The translations under genes and the position numbers were made by a program. This document shows positions 18,910-27,158 of a stretch of 64,000 nucleotides of DNA, piece after piece. Positions within the stretch are counted from its first letter, which is position 1. The number at the start of each line of letters is the position of its first letter. This DNA comes from Candidatus Tenderia electrophaga. Lineage in GTDB: Bacteria; Pseudomonadota; Gammaproteobacteria; Tenderiales; Tenderiaceae. The DNA lies in contig CP013099.1 of assembly GCA_001447805.1 (NCBI GenBank), positions 2,923,181 to 2,987,180 on the forward strand, written 5' to 3'. The notes under the pieces are model-generated. The model saw only the letters and a program-made list of their open reading frames with translations, did no database searches and had not been told where the DNA came from.

Positions 18910-19106
18910 GAATTTGAAATTCTGTCTCTAACATTCTCCCACGTGTCACCTGCGTCCGGGTTTTCTGAATAGCTCGCCAGCCTAGCATCCAGTTCTCTTC
19001 TTTGATCATCGGTTAGTGGAAACAGCTTCTCTTCAGATGCAACGCTATCCCACAGATCTTCTGCCAGCAGAATTTTCTCAGAGGGGGTAAGCTCTTGTAA
19101 TTTCAT
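18906..19106 (-). CDS. Antitoxin, putative addiction-module component family
   Basis: 66-residue acidic protein matching the short addiction-module component family (TIGR02574-like): LTPSEKILLAEDLWDSVASEE followed by LTDDQRRELDARLASYSENPDAGDTWENVRDRI. It precedes and overlaps the ParE-like toxin gene, the usual order for this family. It probably binds and neutralises that toxin; autoregulation is not visible in the sequence. Confidence 0.88.
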   Translation of the reverse strand: MKLQELTPSEKILLAEDLWDSVASEEKLFPLTDDQRRELDARLASYSENPDAGDTWENVRDRISNS

Positions 19107-19456
19107 GAGTTTTCCAACCTTAAAATTAGATATTCACATCTATTTTAGCGGATTCCCGGGCTGGGTACTAAAGGTAATCCGATTGCTTGTAATTTCAAGC
19201 ACATAACATTCCCCCCCCAGACTGAGGCAATCGCCAGGCACCAGGGTCGGACCACTACTCTTTAACCCAAGGGGGCGATTGCCTGGATGACAGTTGAAGG
19301 AGGGATTGTTGGGACCAGCCGCCGGAACTCGGAACCTAGAGCCGGCATTTCGGGGGAAAATTGGGCCTTTAAGGCCTAATCAGAAGCAATATCAATGGGG
19401 GTTAATAATACTTTCAGATGGTTATCGTGGTCCGACCCGGTGAAGCGGCCCGATGA
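19107..19456. other. Intergenic region with nested inverted repeats
   Basis: No gene is supported here. GGGTCGGACCAC at 19244-19255 is perfectly complementary to GTGGTCCGACCC at 19427-19438, and AGGCAATCGCC at 19225-19235 to GGCGATTGCCT at 19274-19284. The interval lies between the two toxin-antitoxin modules. The structure could be the remnant of a small non-autonomous element or an extragenic palindrome; no transposase is present. Confidence 0.55.
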
Positions 19457-19771
19457 TTAGGCGGCATTCAGCGGTTTAATGCGGGCTATATCTTTCTTTA
19501 TTCCCTCCGCGGCGTCCCACAAATCCACAGCCCTCTGCGCGTTAAGCCAGAACTCAGGTGTATTACCAAACAGACGCCCCAACCGGAGCGCCATCTCCGG
19601 GCTGATACCGCGCCGCTCGCGTAACAATTCATTAATCGATTGCCGTGACACACCCAGGGCCTCAGCCAAGGTGGAAACGGTAAGCTCATATTCAGGCAGA
19701 AAATCCTCACGTAGCATCTCCCCTGGATGGGTCGGCCGACGCTTGATCCTGGTTGTATTCGGAATGCTCAT
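19457..19771 (-). CDS. higA: Antitoxin HigA
   Basis: Helix-turn-helix antitoxin of 104 residues. It has the N-terminal PTHPGEMLREDFLPEYELTVS typical of HigA/VapI, then the HTH (TLAEALGVSRQSINELLRERRGIS) and the ALRLGRLFGNTPEFWLNAQ extension. The ATG at 19771 is preferred, since GAGG inside the end of higB lies eight bases upstream; a GTG at 19780 overlaps the higB stop. It binds its toxin and the operon promoter. Toxin before antitoxin is the normal order for higBA. Confidence 0.93.
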   Translation of the reverse strand: MSIPNTTRIKRRPTHPGEMLREDFLPEYELTVSTLAEALGVSRQSINELLRERRGISPEMALRLGRLFGNTPEFWLNAQRAVDLWDAAEGIKKDIARIKPLNAA

Positions 19772-19776
19772 ATTAC

Positions 19777-20067
19777 TCACCTCGTTGAATGATAATCGCA
19801 GGCTTCAACATCATAAGCATCACCGTCCACGAATCGGAAACAAATGCGCCATTGGTCATTAATCGAGATCGAGTACTGCCCTTTCCGATCGCCTTCCAGC
19901 GCATGAAGCCGATTACCGGGCGGAACCTTTAGGTCATCCACCCGCGTGGCCAAGTCCACGTACTCCAACTTACGCCTAGCCCGTTTGGCAACATCCGCTG
20001 GAAACCGTTTGGCTTTGCCTGTGAGATACAGCTCCTGCGTGAGTCGATCCGCGAACGTTTTGATCAT
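19777..20067 (-). CDS. higB: mRNA interferase toxin HigB
   Basis: 96-residue RelE-superfamily toxin that cleaves mRNA on the ribosome. It shows MIKTFADRLTQELYLTGKAK, ARRKLEYVDLATRVDDLKVP, NRLHALEGDRKGQYSISIND and the closing QWRICFRF. ATG 20067 gives the usual family N-terminus; the seven in-frame residues upstream do not fit. It is coupled to higA, whose ribosome site lies within its last codons. Confidence 0.93.
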   Translation of the reverse strand: MIKTFADRLTQELYLTGKAKRFPADVAKRARRKLEYVDLATRVDDLKVPPGNRLHALEGDRKGQYSISINDQWRICFRFVDGDAYDVEACDYHSTR

Positions 20068-20366
20068 ACATCGAATGTAGTCTGTCACGTTACACGTGTC
20101 AACCGTAGAGGCTATACCCGCATTTAAAGGGGACGTTAACCCCCCGTGTCAGAATAGTTATAGTTGCCGGCATGCGTTAAAGCGGGCGGTACCCTTTATC
20201 CACCCTTGCTGCCCGCCCCCTTTCAACGGCTATTCGGACGGAAAAATTGAAGTTCCAAGGTTTAATTTAGGTCGACTTATGGCACTTTTCCTAATATATT
20301 CTGGCAGTTGCCGTGATCAGGCCCGATGGCAGAATATAATTCCAACATGATAATAATAATTCCAAC
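20068..20366. other. Intergenic region before the glycan island
   Basis: About 300 bases between the divergent higBA operon and the first glycosyltransferase gene; it must hold both promoters. The 14-base sequence ATAATTCCAACATG occurs at 20336-20349 and again at 20356-20369, the second copy containing the start codon of the downstream gene. No other structure stands out. Confidence 0.5.
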
Positions 20367-21548
20367 ATGCGCCAGTTGATCGTAACCGGTGGCTATCCCT
20401 ACTCCACCCATACATTTGTCATCAGGGAAATCGCGGCGTCCATTGCCGCGGGAAATGAAGTCTATGTGCTGGCATCGAACCGCGGTGATAAGGCTGGAGC
20501 AACGCTGGCGGCACGACTGGGCATGCCGGACCCGGCCCATTTGCTCTACGGTGACTACGCAAACAGCCGGTTGTTCGCACCGAGCCTATGCCGTTTTGGA
20601 CGCCGTGTGCGTTCCGCCGCCGACGTCGCCGTGTATGGCCGGCGGCTGGCGGAAAGGCGTAAGACGTTCTTTTGCCATGCCCTATCCAGGCTGCCGCGGC
20701 TTGACCTCATTCATGCCAACTTCGCCGGCTGGGCCTTTGAGGTCGGCATGCCCCTAAGTCAAATTCTGGACATCCCCTTGACTATCACGGTGCACAACAA
20801 TCATGAGCAGTTACGGCGCAGGAGCCTCCATAGTCTACAAGCTCTTCAGCAGCGCGCCGCGGCACTGGCGCTGGTGAGCAGGTCCAGCCAGCGGATCTGG
20901 GCGCAAAGAACCGGCAGCGAGCACAGGCTCCGGGTAATCTACAACGGTATAGAGTTATCGGAGTTTCCCGACAGGCAACCCGACACCGCAGACTCAGCCC
21001 CCAGACTCATCTCTATCGGCAGGCTCGCCAGGGAAAAGAGCATCGATGAAGGTATAAGAATATTCAGCCGATTGAAACAAAAATTTCATGACTGCATTTA
21101 CCACATTATCGGCGATGGTCCGGAAAGGGCAGAACTCGAAAGTTTGGCGAATCGGCTCGGCTATAGAGAGTCGATAATATTCCATGGCACGCTCACCCAT
21201 GAGCAGGTACGAAAACAATTAGCCAATTCGGATATTTTGCTGCATACCGGTGTCGATGAGTCTTTCGGTCTGGTGATTACCGAAGCGATGGCGGCATATA
21301 AACCGGTCGTGGCAAGCAATTCAGGCGCGGTGCCCGAACTCATCACTCACGGGGAAACAGGATATCTGTATGAACCGGGCAATGAAGATCGGGCGTTGAA
21401 CTATCTGACCAGCTTGGCGGCAGACGCGGAAATGAGAAATAAACTCGGCAGACAAGGACACAAAGTAGTCGAGGAAAGGTTTTCTTGGCCGGCGCATATG
21501 GAACGCATGGAACAGCTCTGGCTTGATGCCCTAGCAATGAAACCATAA
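20367..21548 (+). CDS. GT4-family glycosyltransferase
   Basis: Cytosolic GT-B retaining glycosyltransferase of 393 residues. The N-terminal half has GGYPYSTHTFVIREI and VHNNHEQL; the C-terminal half has ISIGRLAREKSIDEGIRIFSRL, GDGPERAELE, IIFHGTLTHEQV and the donor-phosphate ESFGLVITEAMAA motif (E-x7-E). ATG 20367 sits in the second copy of a 14-base direct repeat. The sugar donor is not predictable. It opens the polysaccharide island and converges with the next GT4 gene. Confidence 0.9.
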   Translation: MRQLIVTGGYPYSTHTFVIREIAASIAAGNEVYVLASNRGDKAGATLAARLGMPDPAHLLYGDYANSRLFAPSLCRFGRRVRSAADVAVYGRRLAERRKTFFCHALSRLPRLDLIHANFAGWAFEVGMPLSQILDIPLTITVHNNHEQLRRRSLHSLQALQQRAAALALVSRSSQRIWAQRTGSEHRLRVIYNGIELSEFPDRQPDTADSAPRLISIGRLAREKSIDEGIRIFSRLKQKFHDCIYHIIGDGPERAELESLANRLGYRESIIFHGTLTHEQVRKQLANSDILLHTGVDESFGLVITEAMAAYKPVVASNSGAVPELITHGETGYLYEPGNEDRALNYLTSLAADAEMRNKLGRQGHKVVEERFSWPAHMERMEQLWLDALAMKP

Positions 21549-21613
21549 AAAGCAGCACAGCCGAATAACCATACGAATTGGACGGCGCTCCCAATTCTAA
21601 AAATACGGAGAAA

Positions 21614-22723
21614 TCAGAGACAGGTGGAATACAGCTCCTGATAAGCGGCCACCATCCCCTCCAGGGTAAACTGCCGCTCAAACCGTTCGCGCCCTGCCCT
21701 ACCCATTTTCCGGCCAAGTTCGGGATCACTCACAATCTTCAGAAGCGCCGCGACCAGCGCCTCAATATCATCCGAAGGGATCACGACCCCTGAAACGCCG
21801 TCCTCCACCACCTCACTGTTACCCCCCACATCGGTGGCGACAATGGGCCTGGCTGCCGCACTGGCCTCCGCCAAGGTCAATGATAAACCTTCACTCTTGG
21901 AGCACAGGACAAACAGGTCGAGGGCGCTCAGCAACTCAGGCACATCGGAACGCGCCCCCAAAAAGCGGATCTGCCCGGCCAACTCCAACTCATCGCGCAG
22001 GGAATGCAGTTCCTGGCGCAGCGGCCCGTCACCGATAATCAGCAGCACCGCATCCGCACGCTGCTTCGCCAGCCGGGCCATGGCGCGAATCAACAGGGCG
22101 TGGTTCTTGATCGGGTCCAACCGGGCCACGATGCCGATCACCGGCTGATCGGGCGTCAGGCCCAGCTCAGATCGAATGGCGTCGACGTCGTAATCCTGCG
22201 CGAATCTGGCGGCATCGATACCGTTATGAATAGTGGTGATCTTTGCTGCCGCGATACCTTCTTCCTCCGCCAGATAACGCTTGCCGTAGTCGGCCACCGC
22301 CACCACCCGGTCCACCAGCTTGCCTAACACGCGATTCGCCAACCGGGTCTTCCAGCCCGAAGAAAAATCACGCCCGTGCTCGGTATAAACGATACACGGC
22401 ACTCGGGCCAGTTTCCCCGCCAGTGTGCCGTAAAAGAAGGCGGTGGGATTATGCAGATGCAGGATCTGCGGCCGGGTCCGGCGTATAAAGGCGGCAAGTG
22501 TGAAGATGTAGCCTAGATCCACACCCGGCCGGCGCTGCACCAGATGCACGGGAATCCCTCTATCGGCCACCTGCGCCGTGAGGTCGCCCAGGGTATCGAA
22601 ACAGCAGACCACAGGGCTGAAGCGGCTGCGATCCAGGCGTTGCAGAAAATTGACCACCATCATCTCCAGGCCGCCGATCTCCAGCCCCTGAATAAGGTGA
22701 ACCACGCGAACGGAATCGGTCAA
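21614..22723 (-). CDS. GT4-family glycosyltransferase, exosortase-locus type
   Basis: 369-residue GT-B enzyme starting at TTG 22723 (LTDSVRVVHLIQGLEIGGLE), whose first bases overlap the TGA of the upstream sulfotransferase. Frames reaching further upstream lie inside that gene. Seen are HLHNPTAFFYGTLAG, YTEHGRDFS, VVAVADYGKRYL, IHNGID, GIVARLDPIKNHALLI, GDGPLRQEL and CSKSEGLSLTLAEASAA. The N-terminus resembles the sugar transferases associated with PEP-CTERM/EpsH loci (TIGR03088-like). It is translationally coupled to the sulfotransferase, so both probably act on the same glycan. Confidence 0.88.
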   Translation of the reverse strand: MTDSVRVVHLIQGLEIGGLEMMVVNFLQRLDRSRFSPVVCCFDTLGDLTAQVADRGIPVHLVQRRPGVDLGYIFTLAAFIRRTRPQILHLHNPTAFFYGTLAGKLARVPCIVYTEHGRDFSSGWKTRLANRVLGKLVDRVVAVADYGKRYLAEEEGIAAAKITTIHNGIDAARFAQDYDVDAIRSELGLTPDQPVIGIVARLDPIKNHALLIRAMARLAKQRADAVLLIIGDGPLRQELHSLRDELELAGQIRFLGARSDVPELLSALDLFVLCSKSEGLSLTLAEASAAARPIVATDVGGNSEVVEDGVSGVVIPSDDIEALVAALLKIVSDPELGRKMGRAGRERFERQFTLEGMVAAYQELYSTCL

Positions 22724-23613
22724 GAAAGATATCCAAGCTTCTTCAACGTCGGCCCGGCGATCTCCATGGCCTGGGCGATCTCCGCCTCCGGCCAGGATTG
22801 GTAGGTACCGGTATTGGGCATGAAACCCTTGGACTCCTCCGCCTTGTAATCCTGCAGACCGTAATCGTGCTGCTGCTTGTAAAACTCCAGCACCTGTGGA
22901 TCCCACGCCTCGTCCAGAAACTCAAACAGCGGCGGCAGATAGCGCGCCGGCTCGGCGGAATACTCCTCGTATTTAACCCGAAAACACTGCGCCGGGTGGG
23001 CCGCCTCGAAGGCCAGCATCTTTTCGCACTGCTCCATCCAATAGCGCAGGTTAGTCAGATGCGGGGCGCCGGGATACTGATCGGCATATTTTTTACCCGG
23101 CCCGCGATTGACGTCATTTTCATACATCCTCGACATGGAGTTGGCCACATCGAGGCCGTGACGGTAGAGCATGATGTAGCGGCATTGCTCCCCGAAAATG
23201 GCATGCAGAAATTCAATGATGTCTACATAGGATGGTGTTTTATCGAACCAACGTTGCTTGCCCTTGGCCACAGCATAATCATCGAATAGCGCCCCTGCGA
23301 AGCGGCGCAGATGGCGCTGCAGGCCTTGATCGTCGACCCCCATTCCCTGCAGCCCTTTGCGATACCATTCGTCGCCGTGGAGTGAGGCCAAGCCATTGAG
23401 GAAGTTGGACTCCGGTGGTACGGCGATGTTTGGATGACTGTCGAGGACATAACGTAACAAGGTGGTGCCGGAACGATACACCCCGACAATAAATCCGGGC
23501 GGCATCGCCTGACGCGCCGCCCGATCGACTGTTTTAACAATCACTCGCTCACGCACCTGGGGCCCGCCGGCGGCGCCTGAGATTTTTCTTATCACCCGAC
23601 CCAGTAAACTCAT
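22720..23613 (-). CDS. Sulfotransferase (PAPS-dependent)
   Basis: 297-residue cytosolic sulfotransferase from ATG 23613. It has the 5'-phosphosulfate loop VGVYRSGTTLLRYVLDSHPN, the WFDKTPSY segment and the 3'-phosphate motif YIMLYRHGLDVANSMSR, then FRVKYEEYSAEP. The family moves sulfate from PAPS onto a hydroxyl or amine of a sugar or other acceptor. An in-frame extension to 23730 is unsupported. It forms a two-gene unit with the GT4 gene downstream (overlapping stop and start) and is divergent from a deacetylase-like gene. Confidence 0.9.
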   Translation of the reverse strand: MSLLGRVIRKISGAAGGPQVRERVIVKTVDRAARQAMPPGFIVGVYRSGTTLLRYVLDSHPNIAVPPESNFLNGLASLHGDEWYRKGLQGMGVDDQGLQRHLRRFAGALFDDYAVAKGKQRWFDKTPSYVDIIEFLHAIFGEQCRYIMLYRHGLDVANSMSRMYENDVNRGPGKKYADQYPGAPHLTNLRYWMEQCEKMLAFEAAHPAQCFRVKYEEYSAEPARYLPPLFEFLDEAWDPQVLEFYKQQHDYGLQDYKAEESKGFMPNTGTYQSWPEAEIAQAMEIAGPTLKKLGYLS

Positions 23614-23797
23614 TATTCTAGATTCACACCTTATTATTCCAGACCGCCACACATCTTCGTCAACGGCAGTTCCAGCGGCATCATACCAAATAGCACGCCC
23701 CGTGCGGACCGCCGGCCACGCCAACAGCACGCATCCACCTGCCCGATCATGATATATTTGGCGCCGATCCAGCTGTATTTAGTGCCGATTGACTTAT

Positions 23798-25021
23798 ATG
23801 TTTCCGCCCACAGACCCCCTCAACTGGCTGCTGCTCATCGTCACCCTCTGGCTGGCCCCGCTAGGGCTGATCATCATTTATTTTGCCCCCACCCTGAGGG
23901 CCATCTGGCGCGAACCGGTGTTGCGCCATCCCGTGCTGATCGTGGAGAGCGATGATTGGGGCGCCGGCCCGTTGGAACAAACCGAGGCACTGGAGCGGGT
24001 TGCCGACATTTTATCGAGTTGCCGCGATCATCGCGGTCAGCCGGCGGTAATGACCCTGGCCGTAATACTCGCCGTTCCAGATGCCGCCGCCATCCGCGCC
24101 AGCGGCAAATACCGTCGGCGCGGCCTGGACGATGCGCAATTTGCAGCAGTGCGCGAAGCCATGGAAAACGGCGTCAAACAAGGCGTCTTCGCTGTGCAAT
24201 TGCACGGCCTTGAGCACTACTGGCCGCCGAGCCTGATGGCCAGCGAGGACGAGACCGTACAACTTTGGCTGACACAGGATACGCCCCAATCCACTGAACA
24301 GCTCCCCGCTCATCTGCAAAGCCGCTGGATCGACACCACCACGCTGCCGTCACGCCCCTTGCAGGAACGGGACATTGAAACAGCGGTTGGCGAGGAGATC
24401 GAGCTGTATCAGCGCATATTCGGAGATATACCCAAGGTCGTGGTACCGCCCACCTTTATCTGGAGCGACGTGGTGGAAGCCGCCTGGGCGGCGGCGGGCG
24501 TGAGATACGTGGTAACACCGGGCCGCAAAATTACCTGTCGCGATGCCGAGGGCAAGCCGGCCTGTTACCAGGGCCGTGTTCACAATCTTGAAACAGGGCG
24601 TGGAGTACACTACCTCGTGCGGGACGATTACTTCGAACCCATGCTCGGTCATGCGGCAAGCGAAACGCTGGCGGCCCTGGAAAGAAAAACCGCATTGGCG
24701 CGCCCCTGTCTGTTGGAAACCCATCGCGCCAATTTCCTGGGTAAGCGGGAACGTGTCGATCCCGCCCTGCGGGAGCTCGCCGCACTGCTGCAACAAGCGC
24801 TGAATCGCTTTCCCGGGCTACGTTTCATCAGTACCGAGGCGCTGGCCGGGGCCATGCTGTCCGGCAACCCGGACTGGCTGGAACACCGACGGGGTCCACG
24901 CCTGGCGGTTTTCGCCGAACGCATCACCCACATCCCCCGGCTCGGCAAGCTGAGCCGCTTCATCGGGCTGCATCTAGTGCTAAAATGGGCCGCCACATTC
25001 TTCGGGCACCGGGCTTCATAG
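23798..25021 (+). CDS. Membrane-anchored NodB-like polysaccharide deacetylase homologue
   Basis: 407 residues from ATG 23798. A membrane helix (about 10-29) is followed by a domain with the NodB-like aspartate pair in VESDDWGAG (51-57) and a plausible H-x3-H metal motif in QLHGLEHYW. Further conserved-looking points are VVPPTFIWSDVVEAAW and LETHRANF. Divergent members of this superfamily deacetylate N-acetyl sugars; the D-H-H triad seems present but the rest is far from classic NodB. It lies between two sulfotransferase genes and is followed by a GT4 gene 59 bases on. Confidence 0.75.
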   Translation: MFPPTDPLNWLLLIVTLWLAPLGLIIIYFAPTLRAIWREPVLRHPVLIVESDDWGAGPLEQTEALERVADILSSCRDHRGQPAVMTLAVILAVPDAAAIRASGKYRRRGLDDAQFAAVREAMENGVKQGVFAVQLHGLEHYWPPSLMASEDETVQLWLTQDTPQSTEQLPAHLQSRWIDTTTLPSRPLQERDIETAVGEEIELYQRIFGDIPKVVVPPTFIWSDVVEAAWAAAGVRYVVTPGRKITCRDAEGKPACYQGRVHNLETGRGVHYLVRDDYFEPMLGHAASETLAALERKTALARPCLLETHRANFLGKRERVDPALRELAALLQQALNRFPGLRFISTEALAGAMLSGNPDWLEHRRGPRLAVFAERITHIPRLGKLSRFIGLHLVLKWAATFFGHRAS

Positions 25022-25080
25022 AACGGCATCGCGCCCGTCGTTGGTAACCACAATTATGAAACAAAACCAAACAACCCCAC

Positions 25081-26247
25081 ATGAATAAAAACAGCTTCCC
25101 GTGCTTGCTGCTCACCGAAATCTTTCTTCCCACCAGCGGTGGGACAGCGGTACTGTTTGACGGCGATTTTCGCGAATTGGGCGGCAAGGAAGTGCATATC
25201 GTCACCGCCGCGGTGCCCGGTGCCCACGAGTTCGATCAGACCCATCCCAACACCATTCACCGCCTGGGCCTGAAACGCCATGCCTGGCTGAGGCCCGAGT
25301 CGGCGCTGATGTATATCAAGCTATTTTCCCGCTCTCTCGGCATCGCGCTTACCCGGCCGATTAATGCGGTCTTTGCCGGCCGTGCCCTGCCTGAAGGCAT
25401 TACCGCCTGGGCCGTGGCCCGGCTGACACGACGCCCCGTCATCATCTACGCCCACGGCGAGGAGCTGACCGGCTGGGGACGGGGCAAAAAATTCAAGGCC
25501 ATGTGCTTCGCCCTGCGCCACGCCGACTGGGTCATCGCCAACAGCGACTTCACCCATGACACCCTGGCCACGCTGATCAAGGTAAATCCCGAAAAAATCG
25601 TCACCCTCTATCCCACCGCCGATGAAGTGCGATTCCGACCCGACTTGCCCTATGAAGACCTGCGCCAGGATATCGGCATCAGCGAGCAACAAAAACTCAT
25701 CCTCTCGGTGGGACGGCTGCAGCGACGCAAGGGTTTCGATAACGTGATCCGATCGCTGCCGGAGCTGCTCGCCAACGGGATCGATGTCCATTACGCCCTC
25801 ATCGGCATCGGCGAAGACCACGACTACCTGATCGAACTGGCCGCTGAATACGGCGTGGCGGAGCGCATTCATTTTCTCGGCCATGTAAGCTACGAAGACT
25901 TACCGCGCTGGTACAACGCCTGCGACGTGTTCGCCATGCCCAATCGGGACATCGACGGCGACACCGAAGGCTTTGGCCTGGTCTATCTGGAGGCGGCGGC
26001 CAGCTGCAAACCTTCGATTACCGGGAATAGCGGAGGCACGGGATCTGCAGTGGCCCACGGCGAGACGGGGCTGCGGGTGAACGGCGACAGCGTGGACGAG
26101 ATCGCCGCAGCGTTGATTAGCTACTTAATCGATCCCGCGCTGGCGGCATCAACCGGAACAAAGGGCCGGGATCGCGTGCTGGAAAAGTTTACTCAAGAAC
26201 GGCGTGCCCAGAACCTGCGTAGGCTTATCGGCGCAAGCTCGCCATAA
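25081..26247 (+). CDS. GT4-family glycosyltransferase
   Basis: 388-residue retaining GT-B enzyme. It has LLTEIFLPTSGGTAVLFDGDF at the N-terminus, IIYAHGEELTGWGRGKKFKA, DWVIANSDFTHDTL, ILSVGRLQRRKGFDNVI, IHFLGHVSYEDLPRWYNACD and EGFGLVYLEAAA with the donor-binding glutamates. No clear ribosome site precedes ATG 25081, so it may be translated by coupling to the deacetylase-like gene 59 bases upstream. The acceptor is unknown. A sulfotransferase gene follows after 30 bases. Confidence 0.9.
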   Translation: MNKNSFPCLLLTEIFLPTSGGTAVLFDGDFRELGGKEVHIVTAAVPGAHEFDQTHPNTIHRLGLKRHAWLRPESALMYIKLFSRSLGIALTRPINAVFAGRALPEGITAWAVARLTRRPVIIYAHGEELTGWGRGKKFKAMCFALRHADWVIANSDFTHDTLATLIKVNPEKIVTLYPTADEVRFRPDLPYEDLRQDIGISEQQKLILSVGRLQRRKGFDNVIRSLPELLANGIDVHYALIGIGEDHDYLIELAAEYGVAERIHFLGHVSYEDLPRWYNACDVFAMPNRDIDGDTEGFGLVYLEAAASCKPSITGNSGGTGSAVAHGETGLRVNGDSVDEIAAALISYLIDPALAASTGTKGRDRVLEKFTQERRAQNLRRLIGASSP

Positions 26248-26277
26248 GCATCACTTAGCGAACGACCATATAAGCAT

Positions 26278-27147
26278 ATGAAATCGAGATTCATCTCCAG
26301 GCTGGTGAACTCCGTTTCTTTGGGCCGACTGAAATTCGGTTGGTACGACAATGCGTTTTGTAGCGACGCAAATGCCATATTCAGCGGCGGTAGCCCGCGC
26401 AGCGGCACCACCCTGCTCTATTCCCTGCTCAATGCACACGACAATATCTTTATGGCATTGGAAACCGGTCTGATGTCCGGCAACCGAAATCTTAGCCGTA
26501 TTCACGGCAGAACGAATCTATCTGTGCCGGAGTTAAGCGAACTGTATCGCCGCTCGCGCTGCTATCCGGAATTTTCAGAGAAGGTCTTGTCCGGGCTTGC
26601 TGTGGACGCCGGCAAACAACGATGGGGTGACAAGTCGCCCGTCAACGTGACCTTGATAGAAAACATATTCCGCTATTTTCCGAAGTCCCGGTTCATACAT
26701 ATTGTCAGAGATGGTCGCGACGCCGTTTGCTCCATCCGCAATCACCCGCCGTCATTCGGCAATAGGTATAACATCAATCCCTGGGACAAATCGGTGCAGC
26801 TATGGGAATCGTGGACGAGGCAAGGGATAGCATGGCGGGACGACCCACGCTATTACGAGATAAAATACGAGGCGCTGGTCAACAACCCCCAACAGGCCCT
26901 GATAGAGCTGTTCCAATGGTTAGGCGAACCCTGGCAGGACAACATCTTGACCAAGGCTAAGTCCACAAAAGTCTCTTCTCATCTCGGCGTTTCAAAACCC
27001 ATCAATCGTGATTCCTATGGAGCCTGGCAGGCAAAATTACCTCAAGAGGCCAGGGCGCTATTCTATGGATCGGCCAACGAACTGTTGGTCAGCCTGGGCT
27101 ATACTGAGGATGACGCATGGATTGGCGACAAGCCGGTAGATCTATAG
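26278..27147 (+). CDS. Sulfotransferase (PAPS-dependent)
   Basis: 289-residue sulfotransferase with the PAPS loop GGSPRSGTTLLYSLLNAHDN, RWGDKSPVNV, the 3'-phosphate motif FIHIVRDGRDAVCSIRNHP and YYEIKYEALVNNPQQAL. It closes the plus-strand trio deacetylase-GT4-sulfotransferase and meets the GT39-like gene tail to tail, 11 bases away. The grouping suggests that deacetylation, chain growth and sulfation act on one repeat unit. Confidence 0.9.
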   Translation: MKSRFISRLVNSVSLGRLKFGWYDNAFCSDANAIFSGGSPRSGTTLLYSLLNAHDNIFMALETGLMSGNRNLSRIHGRTNLSVPELSELYRRSRCYPEFSEKVLSGLAVDAGKQRWGDKSPVNVTLIENIFRYFPKSRFIHIVRDGRDAVCSIRNHPPSFGNRYNINPWDKSVQLWESWTRQGIAWRDDPRYYEIKYEALVNNPQQALIELFQWLGEPWQDNILTKAKSTKVSSHLGVSKPINRDSYGAWQAKLPQEARALFYGSANELLVSLGYTEDDAWIGDKPVDL

Positions 27148-27158
27148 AACCAGGCCAT

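Noticed and set aside
22724-22906. N-terminal extension of the GT4 gene at 21614
   Set aside because: It lies wholly inside the upstream sulfotransferase gene in another frame; the family N-terminus starts at the overlapping TTG.
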